Assembly: GCA_003952965.2 (NCBI GenBank)
Contig: CM025853.1
Span: forward strand, 30,787,401-30,851,400
DNA from: Morella rubra
Lineage: Eukaryota > Streptophyta > Magnoliopsida > Fagales > Myricaceae
Reading direction: 5' to 3'
Length of the DNA stretch: 64,000 nucleotides
Made by a program: the position numbers and the translations under genes. The notes under the pieces are model-generated. The model worked only from the letters and a program-made list of their open reading frames with translations. It did not search any database and was not told the origin of the DNA. Every line of letters begins with the position of its first letter. Positions within the stretch are counted from its first letter, which is position 1. Shown piece by piece: positions 36,742 to 49,259 of this stretch.

Positions 36742-37789
36742 TGTTAGTGCATTTTGTATTGGCATAATTCCGTGTCAAAATATGTCTTAATTGGGTTGTA
36801 TATTTGGTCTCCACATTTGTTCAAGAGTTAGAGTTGATGGTCTGTCCAAAGTCTTCATCACATTTGACCTGCGTTTGACAAGCACTCGAGCGACCTTTGA
36901 AAAAATAAAAATAGAGTCACAGCGTTTGACGAGTGTTTGACAAATAACACATAGCGTTTGACGAGTGTTTGACAAATAACACATAGCGTTTGACAAGCGC
37001 TCGAGCGACTATTGAAAAAACGCATACAGAGTCACAACATTTGACGAGCGTTTGACCAGCGTTTGACGAGCGTTTGCAGACAACACATTGCGTTTGATTA
37101 GCGCTCGACCCACGCTCGAGCGACCTCTGGCGAATTTCAAAAATTACCAAAATTTTGAAAACTCGTGAAACCCTACTAGGTTTCGGGGTAGGCCGTCCTA
37201 AATATTATTGAGGCCTTCATTGAGCATACTTGTGCCTCCTCCCTTGAGAGAAAAGCCTGAGAAGATTTGTGCTTCAAACATTGATGAGTTTTTCTCTATT
37301 CTTTTTCCAAATTATCTTTATAACCTTCATGATGTTGAAGGTGTGCTGAAGAACAAGGTTTGTTCGTGAAGAATCCATAAGAAGTTCCTCAAAGGTCTGA
37401 GGGGAATGCCGCACGGAGCAGGTCTAAGTAGGGAGGTTTAGATTATTACATCAGGTTGTTAGAGTCAAGCAACTGGGGTTGCCCGTTCTGAATCACTGTT
37501 TTTAAGGTTTTCTTCTTAGTGGATTCTAGGTGGCTGCTAGCCCGGAGTGATTTTTCCTTTGAATGGTATTTCAAAGGTTTTCCACTTCGTCATCAAATCC
37601 TTGTCTCTTTGTGTGATTGAAGTTTGTTTTAATTTTCTGCTGCCTATTTATTGACTGAGTTGATTATTATGCATATCTAGGCTAAACAATTTTAGAACAT
37701 GTTTTAAAATTGTTATTGATCTGTTAATTAGAGGGAAAACACGTATTCACCCCTTCTAAGTATTATTAGGGTTTAAACCAAATTTTTCA
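36742..37789. mobile_element. Solo LTR, 1,048 bp, with 5-bp target-site duplication
   Basis: The insertion begins TGTTAGTGCATTTTG and ends CCAAATTTTTCA, the TG...CA ends of an LTR. It is flanked by GTATC on both sides (36737-36741 and 37790-37794). The paralogous site in block A carries a single GTATC (25839-25843) with no insertion, which fixes both borders. The 3' part holds ACACGTATTCACCCC, reminiscent of Copia-type LTR ends. No internal domain or second LTR is present. Superfamily assignment (Copia-like) is tentative. Confidence 0.93.
36920..37095. repeat. Minisatellite-like repeats inside the solo LTR
   Basis: A 32-base unit containing AGCGTTTGACGAGTGTTTGA is repeated exactly twice (36921-36952, 36953-36984). 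A run of shorter GCGTTTGAC(G/A)AGCG variants follows to about 37095. Confidence 0.85.
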
Positions 37790-37794
37790 GTATC

Positions 37795-38356
37795 ATTAAC
37801 CTTCGAAAGTACTGCTCTGTTTTTTTTTTTTAAATATATAATTAACTTCAAACCTTTTAGAAAACTTCACCTCCGAAAGAGATGGGAAGCTAAAAATAGG
37901 AGTCCGAGGTGCATGCATGTTTTATGGCTCTTTTCAGGGGATTTCAGCTAGAAGTCACAACTCGTGCTACCCCCAAAATTAATTACAGTGAATTTATAAC
38001 TCGCTGAATTAGCTCAAATAGTGTTTTCTTTTAGGAGAAAAAAGAGAAAATAAAGTCCAAACTATTCAGAATACTGTACTTTGTTTAGCCCTAGCTAGCT
38101 CCCGAAGTATCCTAGGGGATCGAATGGTTTTTTTTTTGTCCCAAAAACTTCTTGACCCTTACTATATATAAATGCGAAAGATGAACTTCTTACGCCAATA
38201 AGGCGTCTGAAGGCATTATTTCCCCTGGCAACTCCTTAACAACCATTACGAAAAAGTCTTTCCATTGAATTTACTAGTCTCAAACTAAAATACATCATGG
38301 ACGAAAATTTTCAGGGTTTTGGGGGCCTTTTATGGTTTCTGTTCCGACGAAAATGT
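37795..38356. other. 3' flank of UBK3, no gene seen
   Basis: Non-coding continuation of duplication block B between the solo LTR and the UBK3 stop codon. It matches 25844-26224 and 26996-27190 of block A. Confidence 0.6.
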
Positions 38357-41300
38357 TCAAACAGTGTATACAGATTTCAGACGCCACTCCTGCATGGCCG
38401 AACGAAGAGCATGATTGCGTACAAGATTGCGATGTTCAAGCTTCAGATTTGTCATGGGTGAAGTGTCATGTCCTCGCTCAAACCAGTCTCTCAAGTTCTG
38501 GGCTTCATAACTAAAACCATCGGCAGCGACATGTGGATCTTTCATGACTTCCTGCAAGTTTGTAGATTGTAACAATCGAGAGCAGCAGGCTTGTAGCTGA
38601 AAGTATTTCAAAGAAATTGGAACGGAGATTCCACATGAAAGCTAGATTACTTATGCATAAACAAGTCCAGAAAAATCTTCTGCTACTGTAGATAATTAGG
38701 TAAAGTACTCTGTGAAAATGGATCAATTATGGAAACATATGGCATGTGAAACATGGAGAACAAATAGGAAGCCCACTAACTTACCTGGGAGATGGGACAG
38801 AGAAGATATGAAGGAGGTTCAGAGTGCCCCTCAGAACCCAGCTGGGATGAGCCTGAGCGTCCATATAAATCCCTCATTGGTTCAAGTACCGTCCAGACTT
38901 CTGACTTGAAGTCTGGTCTGGTCTCACGGCACATTTCACAGCACCTCAACGCCAATTGAGCCAACTCTTTCGCTTGCTCGAATGGCCAATCTCCAGCCAA
39001 AGGATCCAACAGGCTTTGGAACTCTCCAGCATCCAAACCACATTTAACTTTTCTCTTTATCCCCAGGGCTGGTGGCTCTCCAGTTAACAACTGCAACAAT
39101 ATGATTCCAAATGAATAGGTATCTGAATTTAAAGTGAGCTCTCCTGTATGGAGGAACTCGGGATCCAGATATGGTAAAGTAGTGCCCTCGGGCTCTGTTC
39201 TCCAAGACGGTGTTATGTTGTCGTTTAAAATCCGGTCAGGAGTGATTCGATAACAGTTTCCAAAGCCACAGAGTTTGCTAACGAAGTTGGCATCAAGGAG
39301 AACCTTAGCAGACGACAGATCACCATGTAATATGCCGACAGGCTTTGAGGAATGAAGAAAGACGAGGGCAGAGCACAACTCTGTTGCGATGCATATTCGA
39401 GTTTGCCATGATAATGGGGGCGTATTGTCCTTGCAACGCAGTCGATCTTCAAGGGTCCCGTTTGGAACATACTCATAGACAAAAGCCTGGGCTTCTTCGC
39501 AGGATCCAATCAGCTTGACAAGATTTGGATGCTTCAACGTACTCAGTGTATCAACCTGAAATAGAACACTAACTTATGCGATGCAATAAAAAACTCTACG
39601 ATCATCGATGTCAGATTCATTTCCAGCTCATGTTTGGATACTTTTTGGCTCCATCGTTTTCTTTCCATGTTGGGAAAAATGAAAAATCTACTGAGTAAAT
39701 CATGAAATGATAAGTAATAGAGTGGTATCGGGATTGGAATTGATGGATCGCTTAGTTTCATATAAACAACACGAAGTTCAACCATCCTACCTCAAGTTGA
39801 TATCCTAAGGGATCTTGAACCTTATTTTGATGTAGCTTTTTTATTGCCACCACAGTTTGACGCAAAAGAGCTTTATAGATGGTCCCATGTCTTCCTTCTC
39901 CAATCCTCAGCGATGGATCAAAGTGTCGAGTTGCTTCCTCAATCTCCAAGAACGAGACCTCATAGAAGAATTGGGGAGTTTCTGCACTTGTGGCCTTTTC
40001 TTTTTTCCTTCTCAGTTCTTCAGCTTCTTTCAGTGCTTTGTCACATTTTTCCTCCACTTCTTCTCGTTCTTTTCTGTAAGTTTGCAACAGGTCTAGGACA
40101 GAGGCCATCCTTAATTCCCAACCCTTAATCATGCTATCAGATTCTGCAATTTGGCTCTCCAGTGATGATATCTTATCAGAAGCAATCCGGATGTCTTCCA
40201 AGGCAACGTTTAGCCGCTTGTTCACATTTTTGTGCTCTTCTTTCTCTCTTGCTAGAGCTTCCTCTGTGTCTTTTCTTTGTTTCACCTCCTCACCGTGTAG
40301 GCTTTCCCACGCTTGAGCCTGTAAATCACGCAAATAAGAGTCTGAACATAATTGAAAGGCATAGGACTGCTTCATCTTCCCTCCCTTGTAAAGGGGCCGG
40401 AAGTATTTTGTTAGCAAATTACAAGGTATATAGTAATCGTTTACATAAGAGCCAAAAAAAGGAGAATTTAAAAGTTGTGACTTTACCCTGCGCATAGCCT
40501 CAATTGCAACTTTCTCGGCTTTGGCCAGCCTCTCTCCTGCTGGAAAACCTTCTAGCCTTGCATTTTCAGCATCTGGTCTGGACTCTTCAGATTGAGCAAA
40601 GTGACTGTAATCAGAAATTCCATCCTGCGCCAATCAGTCAAATGTTAGAAAGTTTCAACTTGAAAACTGCAAATGATCCTTGGCATATGTACGTCTCTCA
40701 TATAAGAACCTCGGGCATACCGCTAAATGGGGAGCGGATGGATGATGAAGATTCTCACTGTACTGAGAAATTGCTTCATTTATCTCGGATCTCACGTGAC
40801 GCCCCTCAGATCTAAGAGATGGAATCCGACCTAAGTCACGCACTCCACTAGAAGAGCAAGTTGAGTAACGTGAAGCTGCAGCATACCTCTCTGAATTCCA
40901 ATCTGACGAACTCCCTTCTGCATCAAAATTTCCCCTTGAAGTTGAGGACTGAGTAGTCCAACCAGGCGAACAGACGTCTGTTCTATGGTCAGCTCTATCA
41001 ACTATCCGTTCCCTATATCATATAATAATTGCATCAGTAAACATAGTGGTAATAATATGTAAGGTCAAGTACATAAAGATAGCTTCTACTCCCCAAAGGA
41101 GGAAATAATTTGTTGCAGTTTTCAAGACTACACACAATCACCCTGGTCTTTAATGGTCAATCAAACATTTTGGAGCTTGCAAATATTAACCATTCAGTCG
41201 ATTAAAATATGAGATCTTCACCGTTGGGAGTTCATATCTTCGTTTTTAGCTCTATATATCGGGCTACATCAGCACCGCAAAAAAAATACCCGAAAGCCAA

Positions 41301-42387
41301 AACAAGAAGAAACCTGGTCTCGATGAGGCTTCCCCGGCAGATAAATTGTATGTGACAGGACAAAGGCGCATTTTGACGAACATAGGTGGCCTTCTTAGAC
41401 TTGAGGCCCATTTTCCTGCAAATTAGTTAAGCAGTGGGGCGTTAGCTGTAAGCAAATATTAATGTCAAATCAGTGACATTTAACTCCGACCAAAAATGTT
41501 CAGCAAAAGCATGGCCCTTCTTTAGTGTCTTCTAATCCTTTTTGGGGTTCAATAGCCCTACTTTACCCTGGGCTGGAACCGACTATATCAAGCACAAGTC
41601 ATTTAATCATCATAGTCATAAACTCATAACCAAGGTGATGTTTTGTCCACTAAAAGGGAAAAAGGAAAAGAAAAGATCCTTTGAGGTTTCTACTTTGAGT
41701 AGCGCTTATCTGCTGCTGCTCCCATAACCAGCTCGCTGATCCCATGCTGCAAGATGAGTGCCACGATCCCCTCCTCGACACTGTTCACTTCAGCGAATAG
41801 GGTTTCTGCCTGCACCTACATTACAGAAGTCATCCACACCAAACAAGTCATTGTTGAACTCTGTATATGTTTGCAATTAGCCATTTCCAAGGGACTCGAA
41901 TATTGTTTAGACCACTCAGCGGGAAATTTCACTTGCTATTTCTAACGAACGGAAAGAGACGGGGAAATGATTTTGTTTACCCCCCTTCGGCAACAGATTT
42001 GACGATACTCATCCAGGATTTCAAGCATCTTTTGCCGTTGAATAGCCTGGTACGCCCTGAGTTCTCTTTCGTTTGTTCTGCTTGCTGGAAATTTCGTTCC
42101 CACTAGAAAAGAAGAAAATGTTTATTAATTACCAAAACTCTAACTAGAGGTTTAAGGCACTTAATACACTGAATAACACGCACGCATATTCATGAAGCCA
42201 ACTTACTAATGGGGACCGTATTTGCTGGACGATGAACATGCATGATGCAAATCTTTCTTCCTCCGGAGTACTTTAATGCCCATAACAAGAGTGGTTTGTT
42301 CTGTTTCACTCCTTCTGATCCCACCGCGACGTACAATGTATTCTTCATCACACAGGTAATAGGAGGCGGAGGACTCACCACGTCCAT
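38357..42387 (-). CDS. UBK3: U-box kinase paralog, probable pseudokinase (DFG replaced by GFG)
   Basis: Near-twin of UBK2. Nine exons: 42387-42207, 42102-41981, 41815-41694, 41415-41314, 41012-40721, 40624-40487, 40318-39791, 39555-38785, 38551-38357; 816 residues, in frame. It starts at an ATG (MDVVSPPPPITC). USP-like domain (LYVAVGSEGVKQNK, ICIMHVHRPANTVP), Ser-rich linker, coiled coil (about 320-425), kinase-like domain with GEGRHG and VAIKK, and U-box (CPISQ / EVMKDPHVAADGFSYE). The catalytic loop HGDLSSAKVL keeps Asp574 but has Lys for the metal-binding Asn; DFG is GFG, so the magnesium-binding Asp is absent. The activation segment starts CYRITPDRIL, unlike CYLLSHDRIL of UBK2. Exon 5 is 36 bases longer than in UBK2. 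It ends EWRLKSVYTV, 6 residues shorter than UBK2. A working U-box with a non-catalytic kinase domain is the likely product. Confidence 0.92.
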
Positions 42388-43694
42388 GGCATCAAGCAAA
42401 AGTACTCTTGTAAACTCTCTATCTTATTGGATTCAAACCTGAACTTCCACTAGGCTTTTGGAAGAAGAAAGCCGCAGCCCGCAGGAACAAGATTTTCATA
42501 GGGAAATGAAAAAGGTGTAAAGATGAACTGAAAAGGCCTTTGTTTTTGGAGTAGGTTTGTATCTTCGTATTGAAGTCAACATCTCTCCATTGTGTCAACT
42601 CTTACTCTGGGTGACTGGGTCACTATTTCTGTCACTTTCCGGAATATTAGTTTACTTTCATGCAATTTGGATAACTCATTAAATCGCTTGCGATATTGGT
42701 ATAATATTTCTGCGTGGCGTAATCCTTTGGAGATTAGATTTGAATATTAGAAGACCAGCATCACAAACAGCTTCTTCTACGATCAGAAGCAATCCTTTTT
42801 GTTTAAGATGTGCGGCCAGCGGCCTCGTAGACTCGTAGTTAGTATTGGACTTGCGATGCGTGCAACTTATATTCTTCTCAGTTTTTATACAGTAAATTCA
42901 CTTACAGACAGACAAACGACCAAATAACCATGACAACCTGGCTGCCACGTTAAACTAAGGAAAACAAAACAAAGGAAAGTCAAATGAAGAAGATGACCGG
43001 AAAAACCAGGTACTCGTTCATCCAGGAATGTAATAGAAATTGAGAAATACAGAATCTTCTCAGACACTCATAAGCACGTTTCAACCTCCAACAGCCTTAT
43101 CCCGGGCATGCATCTTCGACTCATGCTCACAGAGAAAGTTGCCGCAAGTTTCGTAGTGTTCTCTTTGGTCAATAACCATGGTATTCTTTTGATAACATTT
43201 CTGTGTCTCCTCAAAGATATCAACATCTTGCTTAAAAAATATAAGTGATCAGGCAGAGAATGTTTGGAAGTTACTGCAGGGTGTCTATCAATTCCATCAT
43301 TTCTTTTTTTTCGAAACATCATAAGTAATTTACTTCTATAACTTTCTCGCATGAACACTTCTTCGAATCTGCTATAAGTACGTCTACGGTCTATCCAAGT
43401 GCTTTCTAGACCCACCACAACTGCTTCGTAACTTGTAACTAAGTTTAAACGGACACTTAACCCTTGTTCTAAAGGTAGAGATGTTGGCTTAGAAAAAAAA
43501 AAAAAAAAAACCCTTGGAACCTCCATATTTTTTTCTTCATAAATAATTAGATGCATGCTGCATTTGTGAGTGTGTTCAGGTGGTATTTTATATAGGGCTT
43601 GGGGGTTAATGGATATTTTTGGGTCAAATCTTGACGAAAAAAAAAAAAAAAAAGAATCAGTACTTGAGCTAAAGTGGAAGAGGATGCACAGATT
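42388..43694. other. UBK3 upstream region and UBK4 3' flank
   Basis: 42388-42985 is the presumed UBK3 promoter (paralogous to UBK2's). 42986-43062 still resembles DNA upstream of UBK4 (about 51180-51260). The rest has an 18-base A-run (43493-43510), another A-run at 43637-43653 and an unassigned minus-strand frame at 43081-43252. No gene is recognised. Confidence 0.5.
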
Positions 43695-46600
43695 TCAATG
43701 CCTTTCCCGCCACTCCTCGAGGGCCGAGCGAAGAGCAAGGTTGGGTACAAGATTGCAATGTTCAAGCCTCAGATTTGTCATGGGTGAAGTGTCATGTCCG
43801 CGGTCAAACCATTCTCTCAAAACCTTCCCTTCGTAAGTAAAACCATCCGCTGCCACATGAGGATCTTCCATGACTTCCTGCATGTTTGTAGATGGAACCA
43901 TTCTTATAAAGAATAAAGCAGAATACAATTTTATTTGATAGATTAAAATGCGGCCAAGTACTGGGGAGTTTTTGGGGCCCTACATCCCCTTTATTTTTAT
44001 TTTGTTTGCATTTAATTGAATTAGCCTTACGCAGAAAGAGTTTCAAAGATGGAACAGAGATTCCACATGGTAGCTATATTACTCATTGATAAAAGAGTTC
44101 AGAATCTTTCGCCACTGGAGATTATTAACTTAATCAGGAAAACCGGATTATCGTGGAAACAGATAAAAAAAACACATGGCATGTAATTTTGTTGGTCCTG
44201 TCCTAGTTCCTAGGATATGCACTCATGCCCACACACAACCACAGGAAGATTGGAAGCAAATAGGAAGCCAGTAACTTGCCTGGGAGATGGGACAGAGAAG
44301 ATAAGGAGGAGGTTCAGAGTTGCCTTCAGAACCCCGCTGGGATGAGCCTGAGCCTCTACAAGAAGTCGTCATTGGTTCAAGTACTTTCAACACAACTGAC
44401 TGAAGGTCTGGTCGGTTCTCTCGGTACATTTCGCAACACCTCAATGCCACGTGAACCAACTGTTCAGCTTGCTTAAATGGCCAATCTCCAGCCAAAGGAT
44501 CCAGGAGGGTTTGTAACTTTCCAGCATCTAATGCAGATTGCACTGTCTTTGTTATCGCCACTGGTGGCCTTCCAGTTAACAACTGTAGTAATATGATTCC
44601 AAAAGAATAAACGTCTGACTTTAAAGTAAGCTCTCCTGTAAAGAGGAACTCAGGATCAAGATATGAAAAAGAAGCACCCTTTGGTTTAGTTCCCCAAAAA
44701 GATGTTATGTTCTCGTTTAGCCTTTGATCATGAGAAGGACGACTACAGTTTCCAAAGTCATAGAGTTTGCTAACGAAGTTGGCATCAATGAGAACCTTGG
44801 CAGGTGTCAGAGCACCATGCAATATGCTGACAGGTGTAGAGGAATGAAGAAAGATGAGGGCAGAGCACAATTCTGTTGCCATGCATATTCGCGTTTGCCA
44901 TGATAATGGGGGACTATTATCCTTGCAGCTAAGCCGATCTGCAAGTGTTCCATTAGGAAGATACTCATAGATAAGAGCCTGAGCTTCTAAGCAAGAACCA
45001 ATAAGCTGGACAATATTGGGATGCTTCAGTCTACTCAGTGAATTGACCTGAAATAAACCATCTCATGTGAAGCAACAATAAACTTGGTGATCAATGTTGG
45101 ATACATTTCAAGCTCAGATTTGGTTACTTTTTGCTTTATGGTTTTCTTCTTTCCTTTTAACTTGGTAGTGATAATAACCAACTGAGTACCCAATCAAAAT
45201 GATTATTAACCTATTTTTGTCAAAATAGAAATTAAAGTAGTGCCTCTTTTTTTTTTTTTTTGCTTTTTTTTTTTTTTAAAAAAATCACATTCCATTCAAG
45301 GAAATTAATGCGGTGCCTCAATTTCACATACATTCAGAAAATTTCAACTGTCATACCTTGTGTTGTAATCCTATGGCATTTTGCAAGTTATGATGGAGTA
45401 GCATTTTTATAGCCACCTCAGTTTGACGAAGGAAACCTTTATAGATGGTCCCATGTCTTCCATCTCCGATTTTCAGGGATGGATCAAAGTTTTGAGTAGC
45501 TTCCTCAATCTCTGACAATGAAAGCCCAGAAAAGAATTGAGGCGCTTCAGTGCTGGAGGCCTCTTCTTTTTTCCTTCTCAGTTCTTCAGCTTCTTTCAGT
45601 GCTTTGTCATGCTTTACCTGCAACTCATCCCGTTCTGTTCTGTATGTTTGCAACAATTCCACAGCAGAGGCAATCCTCAGCTCCAATCCCTTCACCATCT
45701 CATTGGATTCTGCAATTTGGCTCTCCAGCAATGATGTCTCATCTAAAGCAATCCGGAGCTCTTCCATGACTTGGTTCAACCGGCTTTTCACTTGTTCGTG
45801 TTCCTCTTTCTCTCTTGCTAGAGCTTCCTCAATTTCTGTTTCGGAAGCAATCCTCAGCTCCAACCTCGTTACAATCTCATCGGATACTGCAATTTCGCTC
45901 TCCAGAGATGACTTCTCATCTAAAGCAATCCAAAGGTCTTTCATGACTTGGTTCAGCTGGCTTTTCACTTGTTCATGTTTTTCTTTCTCCCTTTCTATAG
46001 TCTCCTCGATTTCTTTTCTTTGTTTCAACTCCTCAGCTAATGAGCTTTTCAACACTTGAGCCTGCAAATTATGTCATTGTAGAATCATATGAGCACTTTC
46101 CAAGTTTGAGTGTGGAAAAATTCCATGCATTGTGAACGAAGGTCTATTCCGTCTTCCATTTGCTAATATGGCTGAAGTATTTGTTAGTGAAGTAACAGGT
46201 GTGTTAGCATGGATAAAACACATCCATTAACATATACATGTAGAGATCTATAGAGGATTTCATTTTGTGGTCCTCATATCTTGTAAATCAAATTCAATAC
46301 GTGGACAAGTTTTAAAGAACTGCTAGATAACTATAATTGTACCCTGCGCGTAGCCTCAATTGCATCTTTTTCGGCTTTGCCACGCCTCTCTGCCTCTACA
46401 AAAGCTTCTCGCCTTGCCTTTTCAGCCTCTGCCATGGCTTGGTCAAGTTGAGCATAGAGTGTGTCAGTTATACTTCCTTCCTGCTAGAATCAGTTAAATA
46501 TTTAAGTTTTGGAACCTTGCGATGCAAAGCTGAATCGACTAAAATGATTAGTTCCAAAGAGACAGGTAGGAAACGTGCTCATATGACACTCAAAAACTCA

Positions 46601-49259
46601 ACTTGCAACATGAAAACTGCAACTGCTCCGTAACATAAATACATTTCACATATCTGAATTCAGCACATACCAGTAACCTGGGAGGGGATAAATGGTGAAG
46701 ATTTTCATTGGACTGAGGAAAGGTTCCTAACTCTAACCCATTGTCACACCCCCGAGACCTAACAGACGGAGTCTGAGCTATGTCAAGCACTCCATTAGAA
46801 GAGCGTGTTGAATAATATGAATCTGGAGGATACACACTTGAAGATTCAACCCGTTCATCAAAACTCCTTTCTGCATCGAACCTTCTCCTTGGAGTTGGGA
46901 ACCCCTCAGTACCATCAAGAGAAGAAATGTCTGTTCTGCTTTCTCCACTATAATCACCATTGGCAATTATTTCTCTGCAGGCTGAAACTAGACTTTTGTT
47001 GACAGGAGGTGATCTTGTAAAGTTCGGTGATCCAATTCTAGATTGACTTTTCCTGACCTCTACATGAGCTTCATCTACTATGCCTTCCCTGAATGTGTGC
47101 AGACTTGCATTAGAAAACATGTGCGGATTAAGGCCTAGTTATTATAAAGTTACATTAGAAACAGTAATGATGTCTAAGATCAAGTACATAAGAAAATTTG
47201 TAATCTGTATACCAAAGAAATAAATCGTAGCACTTTGAAGACTACACAATCACCCTGATTTAATAGCTAATCAAGCATTTTATAGCTTGTGGATATTACA
47301 ATACCCTCCATTAAAAACTAAGAAGCTTTACCACAGTTTTACATATCTTCACATATCTCATATCCGTATTCCCGTATTATTTGAACACATCAACACTGCA
47401 AAGTATTGTAAAAACAAAAACATCAAGCAAACCTGGTGTAGATGACGCGCCCCTCACAAATAAATTGCACGTGACAGGACTGAGGTGCATTTTGACGAAC
47501 ATAGATGGCTTTTTTAGACTTGAGACTTGTCATTTTCCTGCAATGTTAAGATGTTGGGTAAGATTTAAGCAATCAACTGTACAGGCGCATATACAAAGTT
47601 CAATTCTGTGGACAATGCTCAGCTCAAATCAGCGAGCATCTAACACCGGGGAATTGTTCATCAAAACTATAACAAAGTAAACCAATCAAAACTTCTAGAA
47701 TCAAGGACTTGGTGTTGACACTATTTGATTGATTGAAATGATAATGAATAAGCCTTTCATTGGAAAGAAAATTAAGTGAACAATCAATCAATGCGATCCC
47801 TGTGGTCAAGGATAACCCAGGGCAGCTACACACAAGCTTAGCCAATGCCTGGTCTATATCTTATTCCTGATGACAAAGATTATCGTCGTCTTTTACTCAA
47901 ACTGATTTATGGTTCAAAGATTCTATTGTGCTACTGTACATTTCTTCAGCTTCCCTGTCAGGATGTATGGTGCATATGGAGGGAATCATTCAAGTGCACT
48001 GGACCTTCGAAGGTCCAAAGAGGAGGTAAAGGGCAATTAAATGAGCATAATTGGTAATACAATGAAAGAATTGGGAAAAGATCCTGTGAGGTTTGTACCT
48101 TGAGTAGTGCTTATCAGCTGCTGCTCCCATAACAAGCTTGCTGATATCATGCAGGGAGATGAGTTCAACAATTCCCTTCTCAACACGGTTTATATCAGTG
48201 TACAGTGTTTCTGCCAGTACCTGCATTAGAAAGACACCCACGCCAAAATAATCAGACAGTTCTCTATATGTCGTGATTATCCATTTGAAAGATCCCATTC
48301 TGTTTAAACAATCAATGGTAAAATTGGAAGGTCTCTGCAACTTAATAACACGTCTTCCTTACACCCAAAAGATCAGTATGTTGTTGATATACATGTCTTC
48401 TATTATGTACAGGCATTGCAAATGAACCGCGGTTCTCTTCAACCAGTGGTAGAGCTTTACTAGAATGGGGCGGTCTGTCAAATCATATGCTTTTTGAAAT
48501 AATAGAAGAAACTGCGAAAATGACTGTCACACTAAACTCAGCAGCAATTCGTGTAGACAAATCAGTAAAACTATTGCACATATGTAGAAGGATTTGTACC
48601 CCCATTTGGCCACAGATTTGACGATACTCGTCCATGAGTTTTTGCATATTTTGCTTTTCAATTGTCCGATATGCCCTGAGTTTCTGTTCGTCCATTGAGC
48701 TGGCTGGAAATTTTACTCCCCCACCTAGAGAGCACGAAAAGAGTAGTTGTGAATAACTCACGCAATTGTGTCCTATCAACCATTGCAATCTGCAGTAGCC
48801 ACTTCTACAGTACTAGTTGCCAAATACCAAGGAGGAATATGTAAATTAATGTTGCTGAGAAATTTTATCCAATTTGTGGCCAAAGCGAGACGTAAATTCA
48901 ATATCAACTACCCGGAAAGTCTTGAATCATTGACCATCAAAAGACAAATCTTTATCAAGTTTTATTCTGTTTGGAACTCCACAAAGTTGCGAAACTAAAT
49001 CTTAATTAGACAAAGTTATCAAGCACGCGAAAGCTCAAACGTATGAGGCACACAAAGATAAATGGATTTCCGACAACTTACCGACGGGGATAAGTTGTGC
49101 AGGCCGATGAACGTGAAGGATACAAATCTTCCTTCCTCCACAGTTCTTTAATGCCCATAACAAGAGTAATTTGTTGTCTTCCACTTTTTCTCCCACGGCA
49201 ACGTAAACCTTATCGTTCTTCCCGCGGGTAACCGGAGACGGAGGACTAGCCACATCCAT
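43695..49259 (-). CDS. UBK4: U-box kinase paralog with catalytic Asp to Ala and a duplicated coiled-coil segment
   Basis: Nine exons: 49259-49082, 48724-48600, 48220-48099, 47537-47433, 47088-46671, 46480-46343, 46061-45357, 45047-44280, 43877-43695; 913 residues, in frame. USP-like domain (KVYVAVGEKVEDNK, ICILHVHRPAQLIP, KLVMGAAADKHYS), Ser-rich linker, extended coiled coil (about 363-545), kinase-like domain and U-box (CPISQ / EVMEDPHVAADGFTYE). Exon 7 is 177 bases longer than in the paralogs because a 59-residue coiled-coil unit is repeated in frame. The kinase has GDGRHG, VAIK and an intact DFG, but the catalytic loop reads HGALTPAKVL: Ala676 replaces the catalytic Asp and Lys the metal-binding Asn. 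It is probably a pseudokinase with a functional-looking U-box. The last intron has a GC donor (CAG|GCAAGT) instead of the GT used by the paralogs. Confidence 0.92.

Larger units (their letters stand above)
36408..42985. repeat. Segmental duplication block B (contains UBK3)
   Basis: Second copy of block A (25460-31805), interrupted by the solo LTR at 36742-37789 and lacking the 26225-26995 segment of A. In coding exons the two copies differ only at scattered positions. Introns and about 0.5 kb of upstream DNA also align. Confidence 0.92.

Noticed and set aside
36920..37095. Regular GCGTTTGAC repeats considered as a CRISPR-like array
   Set aside because: Units are directly adjacent with no unique spacers, and they lie inside an LTR in plant DNA.
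45540..46059. 169-codon plus-strand open frame opposite UBK4 exon 7
   Set aside because: It is the antisense shadow of the coiled-coil exon (Ser/Leu-rich complement of Glu/Lys-rich codons).
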